A stretch of 64,000 nt of DNA, from contig JABMCL010001731.1 of assembly GCA_018857735.1 (NCBI GenBank), forward strand, positions 30,001-94,000, in the 5' to 3' direction. Source of the DNA: Alviniconcha marisindica (lineage: Eukaryota > Mollusca > Gastropoda > Provannidae). The notes below the pieces were generated by a model. The model was not told the origin of the DNA. It made no database searches and saw only the letters and a program-made list of their open reading frames with translations. A program made the translations under genes and the position numbers. Shown one piece after another: positions 12,095-21,748 of this stretch (positions within the stretch are counted from its first letter, which is position 1; the number at the start of each line of letters is the position of its first letter).

Positions 12095-13369
12095 TATGCT
12101 ACTGCAGGCCTGTCGATAGTCAGCGTTCTCATCCACCTGCTATCATTGTGAGTCAGCGTTATTCCGGTATCATAACTTATATCAGTCTGATGCAGCCCTA
12201 CCCTAAACATTTATTTTAGGAAACCATCTTAATTACAATTCTCTCTGCTTTTCTCCCTCACCCCCACCCCTCTGTCTCTCACTCCCTCTCTTTCTCTCTG
12301 ACTCCCTCCCCTCTCTCTCACTCACTGCCCTCCTCCCCTCCCTCTCTCCCTCTCACTCTGTGCCCACTTCTCTCTCACTCCCTCTGTCTATGCAACTTAC
12401 GACAGGGGACCATTGCCGCGGATGTTGAGGTCACCTCTGCAGAACACACAGAGCTAGTAAAGAGTCTTTGTCCGAAGCCCAGAGGTCAGAATATAATGTA
12501 TATTAAAACTTGGCGTGTTTTGTCTACTGCCATGAATTCTTCCGTTATAATTTCTACTTTGTCGATTCATTCAACTTCATATTTGTTTTCAAATCCTTTT
12601 AAACATGAAGGGACGTAAAGCTCACAGTGATAACATGAACTGTATTCTACCCGACTACTAGCTGTGATTTGAAGATAGCCGCGGTTCTAGTGTCCGTTAT
12701 GATGAATTAGAGAAGGCTTTAATGGAAATAAATAGATACAAGTGTAAGTTAGATACAATTGGTTACACCGTTGGGATTTTATAGAATAAAGTGCAGGCGC
12801 TAGTTTACAAAGATCGCAAGAGAAGAGGTAGTTCCCCAACTAAAGCAATAAGCAGCCTTTGCAAGTGGTCTCGATCATTTAGAAACCTCGTATACATGTA
12901 AGAAACTACAGGTCGACCAGAAATAAACGGGAAACTTTATTGCAACCTCCATCACCTTAATGAAGTCATCAGTGTAAATGACAACGTGCCAAAATGATAC
13001 TTTTAACCGAGGTATTTGCAGTCCAGAAAAAGGAAAAGGTGGGACACAGGCAGACTCACTGAACTACAGCCCTCGCGTTTCTCTTATTGTTTACACTTCT
13101 GCTTTGAGCTGTCTTTGTTGGTTAAATCCGAAAGAGTGTAATAAAGACCCCTCAAAATAACAACAAACAAACAAACAAGCAAAAAACAAACAAACAAACA
13201 AAGTCACAACGACCAATATATTCCATCTGCTTTGTGGATTCTTAAAGAAACGCGTGAGTGAGCCATTTTACCCTTTTGAATTTAGGCCAAGACTTATACA
13301 GTCAACAAACCTGCATCACTCGAAACGGAAACCCGCACAGACCTCCCGCATATAAAGCCCTTTGGCCCA
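12095..13369. other. Copy-B-specific insert, no recognised gene
   Basis: About 1.27 kb absent from duplication copy A. It contains a CT-rich tract (12240-12390) and (CAAA)n near 13165-13200. No TIR or target duplication was found at the borders, so insertion into B and deletion from A are both possible. Confidence 0.4.
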
Positions 13370-13519
13370 CGTGTCCACTGAGATACGTGAACATTCTGAG
13401 AAAAATGGAGCACAAGACAGGGTTACACAAATGTCATGCAAAACAAAAGCACACGTGCCAGGGTGGGCGGTAAAACAGACTTGGACAATGTTTGCTGCTA
13501 AAAATGAAAGGATTATTAC

Positions 13520-13555
13520 CTGTGGTTGCGGTTGTTGGCGGCATCGTAGGAGCAG
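13520..13555 (-). CDS. 36-nt stalk mini-exon (copy B)
   Basis: Minus-strand acceptor CATTTTCAG ends at 13556 and donor CAG|GTAATA starts at 13519. They enclose 36 nt in phase 1-1 encoding a Thr/Pro-rich segment of type APTMPPTTATT. It is paralogous to 5310-5345: same length, phase and flanking introns, but different residues (it lacks the NTT glycosylation site). Both could be spliced together or alternatively between the Ig-like exon at 36313-36693 and the terminal exon at 1559-2010. No RNA evidence is available. Confidence 0.55.
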
Positions 13556-13775
13556 CTGAAAATGGAGTCCATGAAATATAGGCCTACGTTTATGAGGCAT
13601 GACGTGTCGACACTTCTAATTAGTACTGAATTAACTGCATGCTTCCAATTCAACGGCGCCGCAAGTAAGTCTAGTTATTAACTGCTCTCTGTATCTCTCT
13701 CTCCCATCCCCTATCTATGTCCCCTCACCTCCCTCTACACACCGAGAGCGAGGGGGGTGGGGGGGTGGGGTGGGG

Positions 13776-13860
13776 AGTGAGTGAGAGGGAGAGAGTTTGT
13801 ATGTGTGCATGCGTGCGTGTGCATGCGTGCGTGTGTGTGTGTGTGAGTGTGTGTGTGTGT
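13776..13860. repeat. GA/GT/GC mixed tract
   Basis: Degenerate counterpart of the GA and GT tracts at 5501-5724. Confidence 0.8.
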
Positions 13861-14262
13861 TCGATACGCTTCCATTTTGAGGGGCTTTTCATTGGACAGA
13901 TTGCACCCAGCTGGCACACAGGCCGTTAGGGGGAAGGGACCAAGGGATGAAGAAAGAAATGAACAAAATGGCTGAAATTTGTGGCAAATGTCGCCCATTC
14001 AAAACAAACCAAGCTAACATGTAGCAGCACACAAGGATGAAGAAAACATAGGGATGTCCATCATGTCCACTCGATGGGCAAGAAATAAACGAATAATTCG
14101 TCAGTTAAGACAGGGGAAAATGACACAGGCAGCTAGATACTGAACAATTTAAACTGACGTATGCTCTTAATGCAGGGCATGAAGGATGAAGGGAGTAGGA
14201 CTTTCACCTTCGTTTTTCCAGACCTAGATATAATGCCTCAACAATCAATTTGTTTCTACATC

Positions 14263-14307
14263 CCCCCCCCCCCCCCAACACACACACACGCACGCACGCA
14301 CACATAC

Positions 14308-14391
<84 letters not shown>

Positions 14392-14397
14392 ACACAC
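14263..14397. repeat. poly-C followed by (CA)n
   Basis: A run of about 14 C followed by about 120 bp of CA. Confidence 0.95.
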
Positions 14398-14400
14398 TAT

Positions 14401-15165
14401 TTTGACATGCAGACATGCATTTCTGACGTGAAGACCTGGATGACATAAAACAAACTGAAACTGAATGACGACAAGGCAGAAGCTCACCTCATGAAGTCAA
14501 ATTAAAAATTAAAAATAAATCCTGACACTCAGCCCATTTCTCAACGTGTTGGTAATGTCAACATTCCGTTCACGACCTGTGCTCGTAACCTTGGTTTCAT
14601 GATTTCAGATAACATAACTCTTGACAAGCACATTTCACCTGTCTGCCGTTCGGCTTACGTGGAAATAGACGCATCAGCTCTATTCGCCAGTACCTGACTG
14701 TTGAAGCAACCAAACATCTCGTCTGTGCCTTTGTTCTCTCTTCTATCTGGCTGCCATTTTACCTTTTCAGTAGACTAAAGAAAGTTGAGAATGCAGCGAA
14801 ACTAGTTTTCAAAGCACGCAAAACATGATCATGTGCTACCTCTTCTGCAAGCTCTTCATTGGTTACCGGTCCAAGCCAGAATAGACTACAAACTGTCAAC
14901 TATCTGTCACAACTACTGACTCATGTTACAGGCTTTTTTGGGGACCTAATTCTCACCGCGTACACCCCTTCCAGTCAGCTTCGTTCTTCTGTAGACAGAC
15001 GGATACTTCGCATCCTCCATGTTAGAACAGAAACCTCTGGCCTCCGCTGTTTCTCCTACTGTGCTCCAAAGTAATGGAATGCGCTCCCTTTTGATATCCA
15101 TCATATTTAATCCTCCCATGCCTTCAAACCTGCGTTAAAAGATCACCTCTGCAAACAATACCACA
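14401..15165 (+). mobile_element. CR1/L2-like LINE ORF2 fragment (RT C-terminal part)
   Basis: Reading through several frameshifts, the plus strand gives LKLNDDKAEAHLMK, then RNLGFMISDNITLDKHIS, then KHDHV and LHWLPVQARIDYKLS. These are the ordered post-catalytic blocks of LINE reverse transcriptases of the CR1/L2/Rex group. The catalytic palm motif is missing, so the copy is truncated and dead. The 5' border is the (CA)n tract. It lies directly upstream of the CR1-like ORF1 region at 15.9 kb but is probably an independent copy. Confidence 0.75.
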
Positions 15166-15211
15166 ACCAGTGATTTCAAACTCTCTCTTCTTACTTGCTG
15201 CCCCCGCCCCA

Positions 15212-15249
<38 letters not shown>

Positions 15250-15290
15250 TTACCCTTCCTCACTCCAGCTCTCTGTTTAAGGTCGCCCAT

Positions 15291-15362
<72 letters not shown>

Positions 15363-15776
15363 TTAAGTCAATTACCTGCTCTTTTTTTTTCAACACTCGA
15401 GGTCAAAACACACACAAAATTAAAAAGCCCTTTGGTACACGCTATTGAATCATCATTTTTCTGCAAACTCGGTAACCGCATTTAAAAGCCATGACGGACA
15501 TTCACTTGTTACGGTTTGCCTAAATCGTAAATCACTTTATGTCTCGGAAGCCTGTATTTTTTTACATGACGTATTTCGCTTCCAACTTGCAACCTGGAGG
15601 AGGGAGTATTGGTGATAGTTTAGTTTTAGTTTCATAATCACTCAATTTACAACTTTTGTGAACAGTCAAGCCAGGTAGTCATTAAAATGTATGTTACAGA
15701 AATGGCATGTTCATCATCAGACGGTTGCTGATACATCATTGGGTACGGAGCGCCAGCCACTCACCCATCCCTCCAA

Positions 15777-15782
<6 letters not shown>
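15166..15782. other. non-coding with microsatellites
   Basis: Holds (CA)n at 15216-15245 and (TA)n at 15297-15361; the rest is AT-rich without recognised features. Confidence 0.5.
15297..15361. repeat. (TA)n microsatellite
   Basis: About 65 bp of perfect TA. Confidence 0.97.

Positions 15783-15867
<85 letters not shown>
15783..15867. repeat. (CT)n microsatellite
   Basis: About 85 bp of perfect CT just before the ORF1-like frame. Confidence 0.97.
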
Positions 15868-15868
<1 letters not shown>

Positions 15869-15879
15869 AGGGTGTTGGG

Positions 15880-17894
15880 ACCTGCCTGATACAAGGCAAC
15901 CAATGCCTCGAATGGGTTCAGGGTGAGTTTCAAATTGTCTCCCAGATAATAGAAAGACTTCTCGATCAAGGCACTGACCCCAGTAGTCTTGTCTCAGAAT
16001 ATCCGGCACTGGAGTGCAACATACCAAACTATGAACCAACCGTTGACATTTGTGGTGGCTCAACTAACGCCATTGTGTCATCTGGAAACAACTCCATAAC
16101 GGATTCATCGGCTGCCATCATCGGATCAGGCAGTAACATGTCTGCAGTTTCAGCTGACGTGACTTCATCCGCTGGGGTCAATGTCGCCCCCGGTTCATCG
16201 GCCTACGTTGCGACGGCTGCTGGCGACATGCCCGTGTCTAGCTCATTGGTGGAAGGTGTCACTGTGTCAGGTGACGTCAACGCCGTACCCAAAACGTCCG
16301 CTAACGGCACAGAGATAGTGAGTGTAAACTTCATCTCAGATGCATCAGCTGACGCCATAGAACTATCTTTTGACAACATATCTGGATCATCAGTTGAAGT
16401 CATCATGTCGCCTCGTGACGCCGTCTCTGGATCATCGGCTGCTACTGACACCAACTCTATCGGATGCTGTCGCCGTGTCACCTGCTGACCTCATCTCCGG
16501 ATCATCGGATACTGTCGCCGTGTCACATGCCGACCTCATCCCCGGATCATCGGATGCTGTCGCCGTCACCCGGTGACACCATCTCCGGATCATCGGCTGC
16601 TATCGCCGTGTCACCCGGTGACACCGGTGACACCATCTCCGGATCATCGGATGCTGTCACCAGGTCAACAGCTGAAGTATTAACAACAGCGATCAACAAC
16701 CCCATTTCAGGATCGTCGGCTGCCGTTCTCATGTGATCTCCAAGTGTCTCTGCGTCTTCGCCTGAAAGTGACAGTCCTAACGTTGATGGCAGCACTCCGC
16801 CTGTCCTGTGCACTGTGGACAGCCAGTTCTCCACGTGCAGTGTTTGCTCCGGCCCAGTGCTGCCCTCATTGTGCATGTCATACTTAAACTGAAACTGATA
16901 GCAGAGAGCCTACAACGTCAGGTTGACGAACTGGAACTGGAGAATGGCGTGTTGCATGCAGCAATGAAGGAGCAGGCGAAGAAAGTGGACAGTGTTTTTG
17001 GGCGGCAAAACGAGCTGCTCAAGAGGGGCGCCACGAAGCAGCCTGTCACACAAACACCTCAGTCTGAAGCGTCTAGTGTCTCAAAGTCTAACCCAAATTC
17101 GGTCACTGCAGATCAACTCCCAACGGAACCGGTAAAGAACTGCAGCCAACCTGACACGAAGAAGAAAGACCAAAGCGGTACCGGTCGGCACAGACTTATT
17201 TCTGTCCCGAATGATAGAAGACGTAATGCCACGGGTGGACCTAAGTTTAAAATCCCTATCCCTAGAAGCGGCAGCATCCACAACTTCGTCATCGGTGACT
17301 CCAACCTCCGCACCATTGACAGGAAGAGACTCGACCGGACTGGCAAGACCCATGTCCGTACCATTCCAGGAGCTAGGGTGCCAGACGTCACTGCTTCCCT
17401 CAGAGCCTGTGCTGTACGTGATGACGTCAAGCGGATAATTCTGCACGTTGGAGGCAACGATATACACAAACAGTACTCCGCTCAAAACCTGGAAACGGAC
17501 TTTAAAGAGCTAGTAGCAGAGGCGATACGTGTTTTTCATAAAGCTGAAGTAGTCACCACAGCCCTTCTTCCAAGGAAGCCTGTGCCACTTTCAGTCACCA
17601 AACACCTAAACTCGGTGTTGCGTCAAGTTTGTGTGAAAGGCAACGTCAGCTTTATTTTTGAGGAGGATTTTGCTTGACCACAAAGTCAATAAACCTATGA
17701 AGCTCTTGTATTCCACTGACTTAGTCCACCTCAACATGAAAGGCCTGTCACCCCGGCTGAGGAAGGTCAGGGCGTTCTTGGGACTTGTCACTCTACTGAA
17801 GAGACCTGGTCAGCAAAGTGCTGAAGAACACAGTCACTACAACAACCCAACAGCTTTCCATGTTTTTAAGAATGCTGAACCCTGGAAAGTTTAG
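15880..17894 (+). pseudogene. CR1-like LINE ORF1 with SGNH/esterase-like domain
   Basis: The N-terminal part (15880-16735) encodes a Ser/Ala/Val-rich region that passes into a degenerate repeat. The second part (16808-17677) has a coiled-coil (ESLQRQVDELELENG), a low-complexity linker, then an SGNH-hydrolase-like domain: IGDSNLRTID (Ser block), IILHVGGNDIH (GND block) and, after a one-base frameshift at about 17677, STDLVHLN (DxxH block). So the Ser, Asp and His of the known catalytic set are visible, but not in one open frame. A Cys-rich bit (CSVCSGPVLPSLC, about 16835) may be a relic of the zinc finger that precedes the coiled coil in some CR1 ORF1 proteins. A host esterase is unlikely because an endonuclease ORF follows. 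Confidence 0.75.
16415..16735 (+). repeat. Degenerate coding minisatellite in ORF1
   Basis: Units of roughly 48-60 bp carry CTCCGGATCATCGGATGCTG and encode GSSDAVAVSPADLIS-like residues. At least five imperfect copies are present, with frame changes between them. Confidence 0.75.
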
Positions 17895-18631
17895 AAAAGG
17901 AGGCCAGCACTGAGCAGCATAACCGTTGTTACTGGGAATCGTGTTGGGGAACATTTTCTACCTGGAGGTCAAAGCAGACCCGCACATTCTCCTGGTTGTA
18001 GAGAGCAAGAAACTGCTACCGCTCAAAGTCTAGACAGGAACAGCATGCACCCAATGCAAGTTTTTCATCCTGCGTGGCTTTTCCACCTTACCGTCCCGGT
18101 CCTTGGCCAAACCCTTTCCCTCACTGGTATACGCGACCCCAGCAAGGATCGTTGAAGGAGCGTATTAAATCACTGAATGACACTGTTCCTTGCGCCTCTC
18201 CCCCCCCCCCCCACCCCCACCTTTCCCTTTTTTTGTGGTGGGTTACCAAGTTACCTTTAGCTTTCTGCAACATTAGAATTTGATTGGATTGAGATATTAA
18301 CACAACGAAAGCGTTTAGTCTTTACTTGACACATTTTCAGTATTCATTACTTGATGAACAAGTTGTGCTCGGTGTACAGTTTGTGCACCACGCGTTTCTC
18401 CTTTACTTCCATGATAGTGGGCAAGTGTGGTGATCGTTTTTAGTACCGAGCCTTGTGTGGTTAGAATATTGCAGGCCCTAGATGTGTGCTGCTTTTGAAC
18501 TAAACCTTGTTTGGCCAAAACTACTGCAGTTTTCGGTTTTTGTGCTGCCTGTGTTGCCGGAGTATTGAAAGCTCTGACTTTCTTTCTTTTTCTTGTGTGT
18601 ATGCTAGCTTTTATGCTAGTCTGTGAATTTC
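17895..18631. other. ORF1 tail and ORF1-ORF2 spacer of the CR1-like LINE
   Basis: Positions 18050-18180 keep a Pro/Trp-rich frame (PPYRPGPWPNPFPHWY), like the C-termini of some LINE ORF1 proteins. A poly-C run follows at 18200-18212. Nothing else is recognised. Confidence 0.45.
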
Positions 18632-18646
18632 TCTCTCTCTCTCTCC

Positions 18647-18737
<91 letters not shown>

Positions 18738-18757
18738 ATATATATATATATATATAT
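18632..18757. repeat. (CT)n followed by (TA)n
   Basis: About 100 bp of CT and about 27 bp of TA directly before the endonuclease start. Confidence 0.96.
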
Positions 18758-18794
18758 TGATCCTATTTTATTTTTTTGATTCGAAACCAGAACA

Positions 18795-19191
18795 ATGACT
18801 GTGTCGTGTCCCAAGGACCTTTCAGTTGGGCACTTGAATATTTACCACTTGGCGAACAATGTGACGGATGTGAATGTATTCGTTCATCAATCAGACATTT
18901 TACACATTTTGGTGTGTCCGAATCTAGGCTTACCTCTTACGTCAGTGATGAGGTGGTTAGCATTCCAAAGTATTCAATTTTGCGAAGGGACGCGGATGAA
19001 CGTGGGCATACAGGGATCGCGGTGTATGTTCATAATTCTATTCGGGATTTCACTCATAGGCGCTATGATTTGGAATCTACGTATGTCGAAAGCATTTGGT
19101 TTCAGGTCAAAACAGGAAGAGGCCCCTCTTTCCTCATAGCCTTCATTTATAGACGTCCCTCGTCCACTTTGGTCTGGTTTGATGAATTTGT
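18795..19191 (+). pseudogene. CR1-like LINE ORF2, endonuclease N-terminal piece
   Basis: An ATG at 18795 opens a frame with LSVGHLNIYHLANN, the APE-type endonuclease start. After a frameshift near 18910 the next blocks are SESRLTSYVSDEVV, GIAVYVHNS and SFLIAFIYRRPSS. These match the expected order, with the catalytic Glu of the ET/ES block visible. The frame is cut at 19191 by the I-group LINE; the endonuclease continues at 25571. The duplicated target TTGATGAATTTGT is at 19179-19191 and 25558-25570. Confidence 0.8.
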
Positions 19192-19796
19192 GCTCCCAGG
19201 GAGCCGGCCTCTCGCGCCGGGGGTGTTTAAACCAAGCTGCTCCACCCTTTTCACTCTTTTCTTACGTCTAGTTTCTGTCAACCGGCCCTTTCAACTATAT
19301 TTCATTCCAAAAACTCTCTCCACGATACCTCCGTTTTCAGCTCCCTTCTTTCAGCTTATTTCTACCTAACCGGCCATTCTCCTGTATTTATCTACAACAC
19401 AGCTCTTCTTTATGTAGTTCTCGCTCTCTGCGGTCACCTTCAGACCCAGCGTGTTTGCCGTGCGCTGCATCCCGTGTCGGGGGAGGATAGAATCCTGGTG
19501 GCTGAGGTCCCCCGTGGGGTCCAACACGCTTCTTCTGCCCGGACTTCTCCTAAACGGGTGGTTGGGTTGGCCCGACCCAATCAGTCGGCTGCTTTGCCCT
19601 AATTTCGATTAGAAGGCAGCGGCTCACGGTCAATCAGGGGATAGAAGTAAATTTTGGTTTGTTTTTATCACCTGAGTATATTGCGTTTTGAGTCCTGGTA
19701 CACACTTGCTGGAGTTTCCGCTTGTGTGCATCCCCTTGTTGGACTCTGTGGCGGGTGGGAACAAAACGTAACGAAACATTACTTAACATACAAAGG

Positions 19797-21742
19797 CAAC
19801 AAAACACCAATCCAAAAAAAAAAAAAAAGAGAGTACGGGATGACGACTCGGATACGGATTCCGACAATGAGATGCTCATGAAAAGTGAAACAAACTGGCC
19901 CAGATTTTTGACAGTCGAGTCGGCGAGTGAAGATCTCCCTCTGCAAAAGTTATCTCCGTTTGCAGTTCAGAAGGGTTTTCAATCTATTGCCGGAACCCTG
20001 AAGAGCATCAAAAGACTGAGAGATGGCTCCTTCTTGGTGGAGTGCCGCAAAAGGGCCCAGGACCAAAACCTGCTCCAAACAAACCGATTTATTGACAGAC
20101 CAGTCAAGGTCTCAATTCACAAGACCCTGAACTCCTCTCGGGGAGTAATCAGTGTCGGGACCTCGCTGAATTGTCGGAGGTTGAGATCCGGGATGAACTG
20201 AAAGATCAGGGTGTGGCTGGGATGAGCCGAGTGACACTGAAGAAGGAGGGGAAGGTGATCCCCACCAACACTCTTTTCTTGACGTTCGGTTCCCCGAAAC
20301 TCCCGAAAGAGATCGCGGTCGGCTATCTAAAGGTGAAGATGGCCTTGTTTGTTCCCAACCCGATGCGTTGCTTCAACTGCAACAAGTTTGGCCACACGAG
20401 CCAACGTTGCAAGGTTGCTGCGAAGTGTCCGGATTGCGGAAAAGATAAACATGAAGGTCGATGTGAGGGACCCAAGCTGTGCTCTAATTGCAATGGTCCC
20501 CATGCTTCATCATCTAAAGATTTCCCGGTCTGGCAGAAGGAGAAGGAGATTCAACGTGTCCGCGTTGAGAAACGCATATCCTTTCCGGAAGCCAGACAGT
20601 TGGTTGAACCCAAGATGCCGGCTATGATCTCTGGAGGTAAGACCTACGCCGCTGCCGCTTCCACCAGAAGAGTCTCCAAATCTGTTGAATGTCAGGCATC
20701 TTTAACCTGGTTTTCTTTTTCTTCCAGAACGTCCGCTTAGGACGACTGAGTCTAATGTGCGTTCTACTGGCGGACCCGGATCAGTATCGACCTGCACTCA
20801 GGCTTCCTCCGGGAAGTCGAGGACGGTATCGGCCGACGCTCGGGTTCCGTGCGAGTCCGCTAAAGCCCGTTCTTAACAGGGAGAATGTTTGTTCGCGGAA
20901 CATACTTCGGACAGTTCGACGAACTTTGATTCGTTTCTTAATTGAACTTTTAGTTCGCCGAATATGGTTCGGACAGTCAAAACTTTACTTAGTTCTCAAC
21001 TGGCTTGTAATGAGATGCAAGCTTCGGCCCGAACTTGCGGCAGACGCGCAGCAGACAGCATGATCGAAAATGTAGGCTAAAGTCAAGTCAAGTCAAATAC
21101 TTTCATCATCCCTCACAGGGTAATTCAACTAACTACTATCTCATTCTGGGTCTCCGAGACAAGGCTGCGCCTCCCACAAGTCAACGAATAAACAAATTCC
21201 CTCCGAAGCGAGTGAAGAACCTAGCGAATGTTCCCAGAACATGCTGAGCGAAGCTTCGACGAATACTTCCAACTAGGTTCGCGAAGAAAAGTTCGCCCAA
21301 TTAAGAACCAAATAGGTTCGCCGAATACTTCCAACTAGGTTCGTGAAGAAACATTCGCCCAATTAAGAACGGGCTTAAGTGATCTTCGGAGACGGATAGG
21401 GGTTCAGCCGATCCCCCCAAAACGGCCTCTAGGGGTTCCGCCAATCCCCACAAAATGGCATCTAAGGGTTCTGCAGCTCCCTCCAAAAGCGCACCTAAGG
21501 GTTCAGCAGGTCCCTTAAAAACCGCGGCCTCGAAAGATGATTCATCATGTTCGAGGTGCTCACCTACTAAGGTGAGGTTGAATGGGGTCCCGGTGGACGT
21601 CGAGGGGTTTTCGCACCCCAGGCGCTCCGCCCCTTTCCCTAGCAGGCCCCAGGTGCCACCCAAGCCTGTAGCTTCAGACAGACTGAAGAAGGCAGAGCAG
21701 AATCTGGTTCTTTCTAACCATTTTTTTGCCCTGTCCGACTGA
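19797..21742 (+). pseudogene. I-group LINE ORF1 (zinc-knuckle nucleic-acid-binding protein), copy 1
   Basis: The encoded protein is the LINE's RNA-binding gag-like factor. It has an acidic N-terminus (DDDSDTDSDNE), a conserved block LSPFAVQKGFQSIAGTLKSI, and then three Cys/His knuckles at about 20367-20540: CFNCNKFGHTSQRC, CPDCGKDKHEGRC and CSNCNGPH. The third has lost its last Cys (Phe instead) compared with the minus-strand copy. No ATG is seen at the position equivalent to the other copy's start; a one-base shift at about 20155 and the 512-bp MITE at 20864-21375 break the frame. The C-terminal Ser/Ala/Lys-rich part resumes at 21380 and stops just before ORF2. Confidence 0.88.
20864..21375. 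mobile_element. 512-bp MITE inserted in LINE ORF1, TAA target duplication
   Basis: Second copy of the 3111-3693 family: ends AGCCCGTTCTTAA and TTAAGAACGGGCT, flanked by TAA at 20861-20863 and 21376-21378. The sibling LINE copy at 31630-31645 shows the uninterrupted target (CCGCTAAGTGTTCTTC), which proves the insertion and its 3-bp duplication. Confidence 0.93.
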
Positions 21743-21748
21743 AGCAAT

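Larger units (their letters stand above)
9990..14030 (+). repeat. Segmental duplication, copy B
   Basis: Direct counterpart of 4085-5905. It is expanded by a LINE fragment (10365-10960) and by about 1.27 kb at 12095-13370 that is absent from copy A. It carries its own 36-nt stalk exon at 13520-13555. Confidence 0.85.

Noticed and set aside
16808..17677. Host SGNH esterase gene
   Set aside because: Followed by LINE endonuclease blocks in order, and CR1-like ORF1 proteins are known to carry this domain.
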